Positions 1-8,828 of a DNA stretch of 17,406 bases are shown here, piece by piece (position 1 is the first letter of the stretch; every line of letters starts with the position of its first letter). The notes beneath the pieces were generated by a model. It made no database searches. It saw nothing but the letters and a program-made list of their open reading frames with translations, and was not told the origin of the DNA. The stretch lies in NCBI GenBank assembly GCA_900554895.1, contig USIX01000034.1:1-17406 (forward strand), in the 5' to 3' direction. The stretch is from an uncultured Megamonas sp. (lineage in GTDB: Bacteria; Bacillota; Negativicutes; Selenomonadales; Selenomonadaceae). Both the position numbers and the translations under genes were made by a program.

Positions 1-4
1 AAGC

Positions 5-841
5 TTAATAAGCTTGCCATGTCTTGCACTTTTCATATACCTCCTTGATAATCCAGTCGGGCGTAGACGCTCCGGCTGTAATACCAATTTTTTTAATATT
101 ATTGAACCAGTCATTTTGCAGTTCATCGGCGGTTTCTATATGATGTACTGCACAATGCTCGGCACAAATCTGCGCTAATCTTGTTGTGTTAGCACTGTTA
201 CGACCGCCAATGACAATCATCAAATCCACCTGCTGTGCCAGTTTAATGGCTGCGGATTGACGTTTATTGGTAGCCGTACAAATTGTTCGTAGTATCCTGA
301 TATCATAGGATTTATTTAATAAGATGCTTACGATTTTATTAAAATTGTCCGCTGAAAACGTTGTCTGAGCTACAATTCCCATACGCGGCGTGAAGCTCAT
401 GGCATGTGCTTCTTCTTCTGTACACAGTACAAGTGAATTTTCACCGGCCCATTCCTTGATACTTTTTACTTCAGGATGCTCTTTTTCGCCTATAATAATA
501 ACTTTGAAGCCTTCATCAGCCAATGTTTTAGCCGACATTTGAGCTTTTTTTACATGTGGACAAGTAGCATCTGCAAGCTCCAGTCCTTTTGCTTGTATTT
601 TTTCATACACGCTTGGACCGACACCGTGAGAACGTATTATAATTTTTCCACAATCCATATCTTCAACTGTTTCAACAACACCGATTCCTTTATCAGCTAA
701 AGATTTTACCATTTGCGGATTATGGATTATTGGCCCCAGCGTGCAAACTTTTCGGGATAAATCGACATTATTCAGTGCCATTTTTATAGCCCGCTTTACA
801 CCGTAGCAAAATCCATAATCGTCAGCTAAAATTACTTCCAA
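5..841 (-). CDS. ispH: 4-hydroxy-3-methylbut-2-enyl diphosphate reductase (IspH/LytB)
   Basis: IspH catalyses the last step of the MEP isoprenoid pathway, reducing HMBPP to IPP and DMAPP with a [4Fe-4S] cluster in the cytoplasm. All three cluster cysteines are visible: C12 in GFCYGVKRA, C94 in DATCPHVKK and C188 in TICTATNKRQ. Substrate-binding elements GPIIHN (36-41), IRSHGV (69-74), EHPEV (121-125) and the NSAN loop (215-218) are also present. At 278 aa it is a stand-alone enzyme; many clostridial homologues are fused to S1 RNA-binding domains, and none is seen here. The start is TTG, because the nearby ATG at 852-854 on this strand is out of frame and a GGTGA ribosome site sits a few bases upstream. 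It is the last gene of the aroA-cmk-plsC-ispH cluster, 69 bp after plsC. The stop codon lies 4 bp from the window edge. Confidence 0.96.
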   Translation of the reverse strand: MEVILADDYGFCYGVKRAIKMALNNVDLSRKVCTLGPIIHNPQMVKSLADKGIGVVETVEDMDCGKIIIRSHGVGPSVYEKIQAKGLELADATCPHVKKAQMSAKTLADEGFKVIIIGEKEHPEVKSIKEWAGENSLVLCTEEEAHAMSFTPRMGIVAQTTFSADNFNKIVSILLNKSYDIRILRTICTATNKRQSAAIKLAQQVDLMIVIGGRNSANTTRLAQICAEHCAVHHIETADELQNDWFNNIKKIGITAGASTPDWIIKEVYEKCKTWQAY

Positions 842-883
842 AATTAATCACCATCAAAAATTATATTACTAAGCCTATGATTT

Positions 884-892
884 AGTATACCA
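884..892 (-). promoter_or_regulatory. possible internal extended -10 promoter for ispH
   Basis: Reading the minus strand, the 69-bp plsC-ispH gap holds TGG followed by TATACT, an extended -10 shape, about 40 bp upstream of the TTG start. No good -35 box is seen at the right distance. It may give ispH some expression independent of aroA, but an AT-rich gap can produce this by chance. Confidence 0.3.
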
Positions 893-910
893 TATATTAC
901 TGTCTATATT

Positions 911-1492
911 CTACTGTATTTTTAACATAGAAGCAATTTCTTGCATTATTTTTTCAGTAAAAACCTGTAAGTTTTCCTTATCGGCTTTTTCCGCCTCGAA
1001 ACGTAGAGGTTTTCCATACGATACTTTCAGACGGCGAAACGGTTTTAGCTTGAAGGTTCCTTCAATCGCTACCGGTACAACGACGGCTTTTGATTTTGCC
1101 GCAATGAGAGCCACGCCCGGTGCTCCCTTATGCAGTTTGCCGTCACGGCTTCGCGTTCCTTCAGGAAACATGCAGATACATTCATCAGCCTGAAGCATGG
1201 TGAGTGCCGTCTTTATTGCGGCTCTGTCGGAAGCACCGCGGCGTACGGGAAATGTGTGCACGTTTTTCAGGATATTTTTAAGAACGGGAACATGAAATAA
1301 TTCTTCTTTTGCCATATATGCCAAATGGCGAGGTATAAATGTTCCTACAAGAGGCGGGTCCCAGTTGCTTAAATGGTTGGACGCCAAGATGACGGCTCCC
1401 TGTTTCGGTACGTTTTCAGCCCCCGTGACTTTTGTCGGAAAAATAACCGAATAAATAAAAATGAACATTAACTTTAATATTTTATACAGCAT
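911..1492 (-). CDS. plsC: 1-acyl-sn-glycerol-3-phosphate acyltransferase (PlsC)
   Basis: PlsC transfers an acyl chain to lysophosphatidic acid to make phosphatidic acid at the inner face of the cytoplasmic membrane. The four acyltransferase blocks are in order: NHLSNWD (39-45, the catalytic NHx4D), PVRRG (82-86), FPEGTRSRDG (109-118) and VVPVAIEGT (138-146). The first ~18 residues are hydrophobic (LYKILKLMFIFIYSVIF) and probably act as a membrane anchor. The 193-aa length is normal for short bacterial PlsC proteins. The gene starts 15 bp after cmk, so the two are presumably cotranscribed; cmk-plsC adjacency is common in Firmicutes. The acyl donor (acyl-ACP or acyl-CoA) cannot be read from the sequence. 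Confidence 0.93.
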   Translation of the reverse strand: MLYKILKLMFIFIYSVIFPTKVTGAENVPKQGAVILASNHLSNWDPPLVGTFIPRHLAYMAKEELFHVPVLKNILKNVHTFPVRRGASDRAAIKTALTMLQADECICMFPEGTRSRDGKLHKGAPGVALIAAKSKAVVVPVAIEGTFKLKPFRRLKVSYGKPLRFEAEKADKENLQVFTEKIMQEIASMLKIQ

Positions 1493-1507
1493 AATTTATC
1501 ATTCCAA

Positions 1508-2173
1508 TCAATTTTGAGCCATTTTTACAATAGATGCCAGGACTTCATCAATAGTCATATCCGTCGTATCCAAGAGCAGTGCATCATCAGCTTTTTTCAG
1601 CGGCGAAATCTTTCTGTTCATATCGGCTTCATCTCTTGCAGTAATATCTTTTTTTATTTTCTCTACATCTATATCGTAGCCTTTTTCTTTCATCTGTCTG
1701 GCACGCCGGTTTGCCCTTTCTTCAACAGAAGCTGTTAAAAATATTTTCAAGTCGGCATTTGGCAGTACGCATGTCCCGATATCTCTGCCGTCCATCAGCA
1801 CTTTACCGCGTTTTGCCATAGCGCGCTGTAGTTCCACCATTTTTATACGGACTTCACTTACAGCCGCTACCTGAGATACGAGAGATGTTACCTCCGGTGT
1901 GCGGATAGCCGTCGATACGTCCATGCCGTTTACTTCCACGCATATATTATTATGTTCATCGTAGGATAATTTTATATTGATGTCATCCAATACGGAATTA
2001 ATTTGTTCTGTGGAAACAGGCAGTTTATATTTCTGCAGGACTTTCCAAGCTACGGCACGATACATGGCTCCCGTGTCGATATAGATATAACCGAGTCGGG
2101 TTGCCGCCATTTTGGCAATAGTCGATTTGCCGGCTCCTGCCGGTCCGTCAATGGCAATTACTGATTTTGTCAT
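1508..2173 (-). CDS. cmk: cytidylate kinase (CMP/dCMP kinase)
   Basis: Cmk phosphorylates CMP and dCMP with ATP to give the diphosphates used for CTP recycling and DNA precursors. Visible motifs are the P-loop GPAGAGKST (10-18), the nucleotide-binding IDTGAMYRA (32-40), MDGRDIGT, and the lid-type sequence RANRRARQMKEKG. I place the start at the ATG at 2173-2171, giving 221 aa, because AGGTGA lies 5 bases upstream and the protein then opens MTKSVIAIDG as in the family. An in-frame TTG at 2194-2192 would add 7 residues and overlap aroA, but has no ribosome site. With the ATG start, the gap to aroA is 13 bp and the cmk ribosome site touches the aroA stop region, which suggests translational coupling. 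Confidence 0.95.
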   Translation of the reverse strand: MTKSVIAIDGPAGAGKSTIAKMAATRLGYIYIDTGAMYRAVAWKVLQKYKLPVSTEQINSVLDDINIKLSYDEHNNICVEVNGMDVSTAIRTPEVTSLVSQVAAVSEVRIKMVELQRAMAKRGKVLMDGRDIGTCVLPNADLKIFLTASVEERANRRARQMKEKGYDIDVEKIKKDITARDEADMNRKISPLKKADDALLLDTTDMTIDEVLASIVKMAQN

Positions 2174-2186
2174 ATTATCACCTGTA

Positions 2187-3488
2187 TTATTCAAATTGAG
2201 CTAGAATTTCATAAAATGTAGGATAGGAAATATTCACACATGCACTGTTTTCAATTTCAATGCCGGCACCGGCAGCTCCCAATATAGCCAGTGCCATGGC
2301 AATTCTATGGTCATCGTGCGAATTGCAGCAGGCAAATTTCAGATTGTCCGCCTGACCGCCGGTGATAACCATGCCGTCTTTTTGGCCTTCAATACATGGA
2401 CAGATTTTGTTGAATTCATCGGTAATAACCTGCAGTCGGTCCGTTTCCTTAACGCGCAGTTCTCCTGCTCCTGTAATTACCGTTTTACCTTCGGCAAACA
2501 TGGCGGCAACGGTGATAATCGGAATTTCATCAATTAAGCGCGGCATGATGTCAGCACCGAATGTCGTACCGTGCAGTTTTGCCGAACGTACACGAATATC
2601 GGCCAGCGGTTCCACTTCGTCACGAATATTGATAAGTTCGATATCTGCTCCCATATTGTTCAGAACATCAATAATACCAGTACGTGTTTCATTGATACCG
2701 ACATCTTTTAAAATTACATCACTGTCTTTAATTATGGAAGCGGCTACCAGCCAGAAAGCGGCGGAAGAAATATCACCCGGTACGTGAATTTCTTTTGGGG
2801 CTGTCATTTTGTCCACTTTGGAGATTGTAATGCTTGTACCGGATTTTTTTAGGCTTACGCCAAATCCGGCAAGCATTCGTTCCGTATGGTCGCGTGAAGT
2901 ATACGGTTCCGTTACGGTCGTTTCTCCGTCCGCATTCATTCCGGCGAGCAGGATTGCTGATTTTACCTGTGCGCTTGCCATCGGCATCTGATAGGAAATG
3001 CCCTGCAGATTTTCTTTTGTCGGAATTATTGTAATCGGCAGTAATTTATTATTTTGGCGGCCGACGATATTTGCTCCCATTTGTGATAGGGGATTTATTA
3101 CTCTGCCCATCGGACGGCGGCTGAGTGAAGCATCGCCGGTGAAAGTCGTCAGAAATTTTTGACCGGCCAATATGCCCATCATCAGACGAAGTGTTGTACC
3201 GGAATTGCCGGCATCGATAATCGTCGTCGGCTCTTTAAGTCCGTGTAGACCGTTTCCTTTTACAATTAGCGTATTTTCATCTATTTCCTGCACAGTTACG
3301 CCGAGTGAGCGCATACAGTTGACGGTGGACATGCAGTCGGCTGCATGCAGAAAATTGGTTATTTTCACTTCACTATCGCAAAGTCCGGCAAACATCACGC
3401 TGCGATGCGAAACGGATTTATCGCCCGGTATTAAAATTTCACCGGATAATCCCTTTTTCAGAGGTTGAATTGTTTTTACTTTATCCAT
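2187..3488 (-). CDS. aroA: 3-phosphoshikimate 1-carboxyvinyltransferase (EPSP synthase)
   Basis: EPSP synthase joins phosphoenolpyruvate to shikimate-3-phosphate, the sixth step of the shikimate pathway to aromatic amino acids. The 433-aa protein shows GDKSVSHRS (22-30), DAGNSGTTLR (92-101), SLSRRPMGR (121-129), SAQVKSA (172-178), SRDHTERM (198-205), KETDRLQV and DHRIAMALA. It carries the four short motifs used to define class II enzymes: GDKS, SAQVK (172-176), RDHTE (199-203) and NETR (266-269). The ATG start follows an AGAAAGG ribosome site about 9 bases upstream. It is the first gene of the minus-strand cluster with cmk, plsC and ispH, read from the promoter at 3531-3559 and divergent from the ilv T-box leader. 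Confidence 0.96.
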   Translation of the reverse strand: MDKVKTIQPLKKGLSGEILIPGDKSVSHRSVMFAGLCDSEVKITNFLHAADCMSTVNCMRSLGVTVQEIDENTLIVKGNGLHGLKEPTTIIDAGNSGTTLRLMMGILAGQKFLTTFTGDASLSRRPMGRVINPLSQMGANIVGRQNNKLLPITIIPTKENLQGISYQMPMASAQVKSAILLAGMNADGETTVTEPYTSRDHTERMLAGFGVSLKKSGTSITISKVDKMTAPKEIHVPGDISSAAFWLVAASIIKDSDVILKDVGINETRTGIIDVLNNMGADIELINIRDEVEPLADIRVRSAKLHGTTFGADIMPRLIDEIPIITVAAMFAEGKTVITGAGELRVKETDRLQVITDEFNKICPCIEGQKDGMVITGGQADNLKFACCNSHDDHRIAMALAILGAAGAGIEIENSACVNISYPTFYEILAQFE

Positions 3489-3530
3489 TACTTCAAACCT
3501 TTCTTAAATCAGTATTTATTTTTTGGAATA

Positions 3531-3559
3531 ATTATAACACTATCCGCAAAAATTGAAAA
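3531..3559 (-). promoter_or_regulatory. sigma-A type promoter for aroA-cmk-plsC-ispH
   Basis: On the minus strand TTTTCA (-35, 3559-3554) and a perfect TATAAT (-10, 3536-3531) are 17 bp apart, and TGT just before the -10 makes it an extended -10. Transcription would start near 3524, giving a leader of about 35 nt. The same TTTTCA-N17-TATAAT arrangement with TGT is found before the TonB-dependent receptor. Confidence 0.7.
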
Positions 3560-3663
3560 TCTGTTTACCGTTATCGATTTCATATACGTTTTACAATTCG
3601 CCGATTTTCTTGTATTTACTGCTTTGAAACTGTTTGAACGCAGTTTGTTTTCAAAAAAAACAC

Positions 3664-3692
3664 TTGACAAATTATATTGAATAGTTTAAGGT
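3664..3692 (+). promoter_or_regulatory. probable promoter of the ilvC T-box leader
   Basis: A perfect TTGACA (3664-3669) is followed at 17 bp by TAAGGT (3687-3692), a weak -10 that keeps the key first, second and last bases. A TATACA at 3692-3697 is a better -10 but would need a 22-bp spacer. Either way transcription would start near 3700, just before the T-box leader. The stretch 3560-3663 between this and the aroA promoter shows nothing else I can name. Confidence 0.45.
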
Positions 3693-3699
3693 ATACATA

Positions 3700-5092
<1,393 letters not shown>

Positions 5093-5115
5093 TATTTGCG
5101 GCGGTTATTATAAGC

Positions 5116-5149
5116 AAAAAAAGAGATGCTGCTAAGCGTCTCTTTTTTT
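5116..5149 (+). terminator. intrinsic terminator between ilvC and ilvB
   Basis: AGAGATGC pairs with GCGTCTCT (one wobble) around a short loop, flanked by an A-tract and a run of seven T residues. It lies 23 bp after the ilvC stop. Because no convincing promoter separates it from ilvB, it probably lets part of the transcription through and sets the ilvC to ilvBN ratio. Confidence 0.8.
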
Positions 5150-5206
5150 CACCGTAAAAAATTCTAACAATTTATAAAAGTATTTATATAGCATGAAGGA
5201 GGACAT

Positions 5207-6901
5207 ATGAGAATGAACGGTGCTCAGGCCATTATTGAATGTCTGAAAAAAGAAAATGTAGACCTTGTTTTTGGTTATCCGGGCGGAGCTGTTTTGACAT
5301 TATATGATGCTCTGTATCAAAATAAATTCCGTCATATTCTGACAAGACACGAACAGGGTGCTGTACATGCGGCTGACGGTTATGCCCGCTCGACCGGTAA
5401 AGTCGGTGTATGTTTTGCCACATCCGGTCCTGGTGCTGCCAATTTAGTTACCGGTATCGCTACAGCCAATATTGACTCTATCCCGCTTGTATGTATTACC
5501 GGACAGGTGGCAACGCATCTTATCGGTCGAGATGCTTTTCAGGAAGCCGATGTTTGCGGTATTACCGCTCCGGTTACCAAGCACAATTATTTGATAAAAA
5601 AAGTTGAAGACCTGCCGCGTATTTTTAAGGAAGCTTTTTATATTGCATCCACCGGCAGACCGGGTCCTGTTGTTATAGATATTGCAAAAGACGTATTTGA
5701 GGCGGAAATCGACTTTGTTTATCCTGATACAGTAAATCTGCCTGGTTATCATCCGAAGACGGACGGCAATACACAGGATATTGATAAATTAATCGAAGCT
5801 ATGCAGGAAGCTGAAAAACCGGTTATCTTCGTCGGCGGCGGTGTTATTTTATCCGATACAGCACCGTATATCCGTCAAATTGCAAAAACAACGGGTATTC
5901 CTGTTGTAGAAAGCTTGATGGGAAGAGGTTCGCTGCCTTGCGATATGCCGGAGTCTTTAGGCATGGTTGGTATGCACGGCACGTATACAGCAAATACGGC
6001 TGTAATGGAAGCTGATTTATTAATCGGTATCGGTGCGCGTTTTGACGACCGTGTTACGAGTAAAACGTCTGATTTTGCTCCGAATGCAAAAATTGCTCAT
6101 TTTGATATTGACAGTGCCGAAATCAATAAAAATGTACTTGTAGATTATCCTGTTGTCGGTGATTTACGCTGGTCGCTGCCTCTTTTCGCCGCTAAACTTT
6201 CCGTAATCAGTGATAAACTGAAAAATACTTATCAGCCTTGGCGCGATTATATTTTTGATGTAAAAAAATACAATCCGTTATCTTTCCGTAAAAGCGATGA
6301 ATATATCATGCCGGAAGAAGTGATTACGGCTGTAAGCAGTATTTCTGATGAAAATACGATTGTCGTAACCGATGTCGGTCAGCACCAAATGTGGGCAGCG
6401 CAGTATTATAATTTTCAGAAGGAACGTACGCTCATCACTTCCGGTGGTCTGGGTACGATGGGGTTCGGTCTGCCGGCGGCTATCGGTAGTAAACTTGCCA
6501 ATCCGGATAAAAAAGTGGTGCTCTTTACGGGAGACGGCAGTATCATGATGAATTGCCAGGAATTTGCCACACTTGCCGATAATGATTTAGATATAAAGGT
6601 AATCGTTTTAAATAATCATATGCTCGGCATGGTTGCACAATGGCAGCGCATGTTCTACAATCGCCACTACGCTCATTCCGTTTTGCGTGGTAAGACAGAT
6701 TTAGTAAAATTGGCTGAAGCAATGGGGGTAAAAGGATATCGTCTTGATACAAAAGCAGCCTTCAATGAAAAATTCACCGAAATCTTAAAATCCGAAGGTG
6801 CAGCTTTAATCGAAGTTTTAATTCCTGATGAAGAAAATGTATTCCCTATGGTTCCGGCCGGTGGACGACTTGACCAAATGGTATTGGAGGCAGAACAATG
6901 A
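5207..6901 (+). CDS. ilvB: acetolactate synthase, catalytic (large) subunit
   Basis: This ThDP-, FAD- and Mg2+-dependent enzyme condenses pyruvate with pyruvate or 2-ketobutyrate, the first common step of branched-chain amino acid synthesis. The 564-aa protein has the N-terminal ThDP fold with GYPGGAVL (23-30) and catalytic E49 in RHEQGAVHAADG. The central FAD region has GARFDDRVTSK near 275. The C-terminal ThDP motif starts at GDGSIMMN (near 443) and ends at VLNNHMLGM. The ATG at 5207 follows AAGGAGG by 4 bases; an in-frame ATG at 5213 is 10 bases from it and is also possible. It overlaps ilvN by 4 bp (ATGA). A regulatory-subunit partner next door marks it as the anabolic enzyme rather than a catabolic AlsS. 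Confidence 0.96.
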   Translation: MRMNGAQAIIECLKKENVDLVFGYPGGAVLTLYDALYQNKFRHILTRHEQGAVHAADGYARSTGKVGVCFATSGPGAANLVTGIATANIDSIPLVCITGQVATHLIGRDAFQEADVCGITAPVTKHNYLIKKVEDLPRIFKEAFYIASTGRPGPVVIDIAKDVFEAEIDFVYPDTVNLPGYHPKTDGNTQDIDKLIEAMQEAEKPVIFVGGGVILSDTAPYIRQIAKTTGIPVVESLMGRGSLPCDMPESLGMVGMHGTYTANTAVMEADLLIGIGARFDDRVTSKTSDFAPNAKIAHFDIDSAEINKNVLVDYPVVGDLRWSLPLFAAKLSVISDKLKNTYQPWRDYIFDVKKYNPLSFRKSDEYIMPEEVITAVSSISDENTIVVTDVGQHQMWAAQYYNFQKERTLITSGGLGTMGFGLPAAIGSKLANPDKKVVLFTGDGSIMMNCQEFATLADNDLDIKVIVLNNHMLGMVAQWQRMFYNRHYAHSVLRGKTDLVKLAEAMGVKGYRLDTKAAFNEKFTEILKSEGAALIEVLIPDEENVFPMVPAGGRLDQMVLEAEQ

Positions 6902-7395
6902 AATATCAATTAACCTTATTAGCTGAAGATACTCCTGGCGTATTAAGCCATATCGTTTCTTTAATCAGCCGCCGCTCATTTAATATCAATACATTATCTG
7001 TAGGTTACACTGAAGAAAAAAACGTTACGCGCATGAGTTTTGTTCTTACTGCTGACAATGAAAATGAAGTGGAACAGGTCATGAAGCAGATAAATAAATT
7101 AATTAACGTTATAAAAATTGTCAATCTCACGCATATCGATTCCATTAATCGTGAGCTTGTTATGATAAAAGTAAAAGCCAATCCGGCAAATCGCAATGAT
7201 ATTGTTAATATAGTAAATATATTCCGTGCTAAAATTGTTGATGTAAACCGCGAAACGCTTGTAATTGAAGCAACTGGCAGCCAGACAAAAGTCGATGCAA
7301 TCTGTGAAATGCTCGAAGACTACGGTATTATTGAAATTGCCCGCACCGGTACGCTGGCTATGTCGCGTGGTCCTGTTCCTGTAAAAGATATCTAA
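6898..7395 (+). CDS. ilvN: acetolactate synthase, regulatory (small) subunit
   Basis: IlvN binds IlvB, raises its activity and gives feedback inhibition by valine or other branched-chain amino acids. The N-terminal ACT domain is clear (TLLAEDTPGVLSHIVSLI at 6-23, then FNINTLSVGYTE). A second ACT-like domain fills the C-terminal half (ELVMIKVKANPANRNDIVNI onward), and the protein ends after MSRGPVPVKDI as in typical 160-170 aa family members. The start ATG overlaps the ilvB stop as ATGA, with TTGGAGG about 6 bases upstream inside ilvB, so translation is probably coupled for 1:1 assembly. Confidence 0.95.
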   Translation: MKYQLTLLAEDTPGVLSHIVSLISRRSFNINTLSVGYTEEKNVTRMSFVLTADNENEVEQVMKQINKLINVIKIVNLTHIDSINRELVMIKVKANPANRNDIVNIVNIFRAKIVDVNRETLVIEATGSQTKVDAICEMLEDYGIIEIARTGTLAMSRGPVPVKDI

Positions 7396-7416
7396 TAAGA
7401 ATATAATATATAAAAT

Positions 7417-7469
7417 AAAAATGACTGTAATATGAAGTGAAAAATGCTTTATGATACAGTCATTTTTTT
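7417..7469 (+). terminator. intrinsic terminator of ilvBN
   Basis: A perfect 13-bp inverted repeat, AAAAATGACTGTA (7417-7429) and TACAGTCATTTTT (7455-7467), encloses a 25-nt loop with some further internal pairing and runs into a T-tract. The A/T symmetry could also work on the other strand, but no minus-strand gene ends here. Confidence 0.85.
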
Positions 7470-7479
7470 ATCGAGATAA

Positions 7480-7510
7480 ATGTAAACTATAAATATTTAT
7501 AGGTTGACAA
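7480..7510 (+). promoter_or_regulatory. putative BirA biotin operator
   Basis: The half-sites ATGTAAACT (7480-7488) and GGTTGACAA (7502-7510) form an imperfect inverted repeat with a 13-bp AT-rich spacer. They closely match the known BirA consensus TTGTAAACC...GGTTTACAA. The right half-site contains the -35 hexamer of the bioY promoter, so bound BirA-biotinyl-AMP would block RNA polymerase. The position before a bioY-bioD-bioA operon strongly supports the call; the regulator gene itself is outside the window. Confidence 0.8.
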
Positions 7511-7532
7511 TATGTAAAAGTTATGGTTTAAT
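7504..7532 (+). promoter_or_regulatory. bioYDA promoter
   Basis: A perfect TTGACA (7504-7509) and TTTAAT (7527-7532) are separated by 17 bp. The -35 overlaps the right half of the BirA operator. Transcription would start near 7539, leaving a leader of about 28 nt before the bioY ATG. Confidence 0.8.
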
Positions 7533-7566
7533 AACTTCAATGTCATTTATATTTGAGGTGATTTTA

Positions 7567-8124
7567 ATGTGTGCGGAGAAAAAGCTGCTAAATGTAAAGA
7601 ATATGATTTTGTGCGCATTGTTTGTGGCTCTTATTGCTATCGGAGCTTTTATTAAAATACCGGTGCCGGTCTGTCCGTTTACGCTGCAGCTATTGTTCAC
7701 TGCATTGGCAGGGCTTCTTTTAGGCGCTCGTCTGGGTTTTACAGCGGTGACTGTGTATGTGGTAGTCGGTCTTATAGGTATTCCCGTATTTACGCAGGGC
7801 GGCGGTCCGTCTTATATTTTGCAGCCGACTTTCGGTTATTTAGTCGGTTTTGCTGTAGGCAGTTATGTTATCGGATTATTGACGGAAAAAATTGCGAGAC
7901 CATCTTTAATGCGGCTTCTAACAGTGAATTTTATAAATCTGTTTATTGTTTATCTATTTGGAATGGTATACGTCTATGCAATAAATGAATTTTATTTGAA
8001 TACGCCTATCGGTATATGGCCGTTGTTTTTATACTGTTTTATACTGGCAGTACCGGGAGATATAGTTTTGTGCATTATTGCAGCTTTCATAGGCAGAAAA
8101 TTGATACCGATAGTTCGAAAATAG
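7567..8124 (+). CDS. bioY: biotin transporter substrate-binding subunit BioY
   Basis: BioY is the membrane S-component that captures biotin, alone or with an ECF energising module (EcfA/A'/T), which is not in this window. The 185-aa protein is almost wholly hydrophobic with about six membrane segments. It carries the family signatures IKIPVPVCPFTLQLLF, LAGLLLGARLG, GLIGIPVFTQGGGPSYIL and PTFGYLVGF. The frame is open upstream to 7504, but ATG 7567 is chosen because GAGGTGA sits 5 bases before it and the upstream part would begin inside the promoter. It is first in the operon with bioD (24-bp gap) and bioA. The BirA-type operator suggests repression when biotin is plentiful. Confidence 0.94.
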   Translation: MCAEKKLLNVKNMILCALFVALIAIGAFIKIPVPVCPFTLQLLFTALAGLLLGARLGFTAVTVYVVVGLIGIPVFTQGGGPSYILQPTFGYLVGFAVGSYVIGLLTEKIARPSLMRLLTVNFINLFIVYLFGMVYVYAINEFYLNTPIGIWPLFLYCFILAVPGDIVLCIIAAFIGRKLIPIVRK

Positions 8125-8148
8125 TTTTTGAGAAAAGAGATGTTTTAA

Positions 8149-8817
8149 TTGAGTAAGGGTTTATTTATTTCAGCAACGGGAACGGATGTGGGTAAAACAT
8201 ATGTTACGGCACTTATCGTAAAAAAACTGCGCCGAGCGGGGTTTAACGCCGGTTACTATAAAGCGGCACTGAGCGGTGCAGACTGTATTGAAGACAGTGA
8301 TGCAGGTTTTGTCAATAAGACGGCGCAAATCGGTCAGGATGAAAAAAGTTTATTATCGTATTTATATAAAAATGCAGTATCTCCGCATTTGGCAGCAAAG
8401 CTGGAGGGCAATCCGGTAGAAAAAAATGTTGTTATAAGCGACTATAAAGCGGTTCAGGAAAAATACGATTATGTAACAGTGGAAGGCAGCGGCGGAATTG
8501 TATGTCCTATCCGCTACGATGATAAGGCGAGATATTTTCTGGAAGATATCATTAAATGGTTAAAACTGCCGGTACTGCTCGTTGCCGATGCGGGGCTCGG
8601 TACGATAAATTCCGTTGTGTTGACGCATGAATACATGCAAAATCACGGTTTAAAATTACAGGGAATTATTTTAAACAATTATACGGGAAGCATTATGCAA
8701 AACGATAATATCAAAATGATAGAGGATATGACGGGACAAAAAGTTTTAGCAAAAATTGCACCGAATGACACGGATATAGATATTGATATTGAAATTCTGC
8801 GCAGTTTGTATGAATAG
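8149..8817 (+). CDS. bioD: ATP-dependent dethiobiotin synthetase
   Basis: BioD closes the ureido ring of dethiobiotin from 7,8-diaminopelargonate, CO2 and ATP. The 222-aa protein begins with the P-loop GTDVGKT (11-17) and has the family PHLAA (79-83), VEGSGGIVCPI (111-121) and LLVADAGLGTINSV segments. The usual KPVxSG substrate loop reads KAALSG (38-43), keeping the Lys and the Ser-Gly but not the Pro-Val. The start is TTG with a weak AAAGAGA ribosome site; no in-frame ATG lies near, and the P-loop at residue 11 fits this start. It ends 11 bp before the bioA ATG. Confidence 0.94.
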   Translation: MSKGLFISATGTDVGKTYVTALIVKKLRRAGFNAGYYKAALSGADCIEDSDAGFVNKTAQIGQDEKSLLSYLYKNAVSPHLAAKLEGNPVEKNVVISDYKAVQEKYDYVTVEGSGGIVCPIRYDDKARYFLEDIIKWLKLPVLLVADAGLGTINSVVLTHEYMQNHGLKLQGIILNNYTGSIMQNDNIKMIEDMTGQKVLAKIAPNDTDIDIDIEILRSLYE

Positions 8818-8828
8818 GGGGATTGGCA

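Noticed and set aside
2174..2194. Upstream TTG start for cmk
   Set aside because: It would overlap aroA and lacks a ribosome site, while ATG 2173 has AGGTGA at ideal distance.
2362..2787. Plus-strand 141-codon open frame inside aroA
   Set aside because: It is antisense to conserved EPSP synthase motifs and has no convincing ribosome site.
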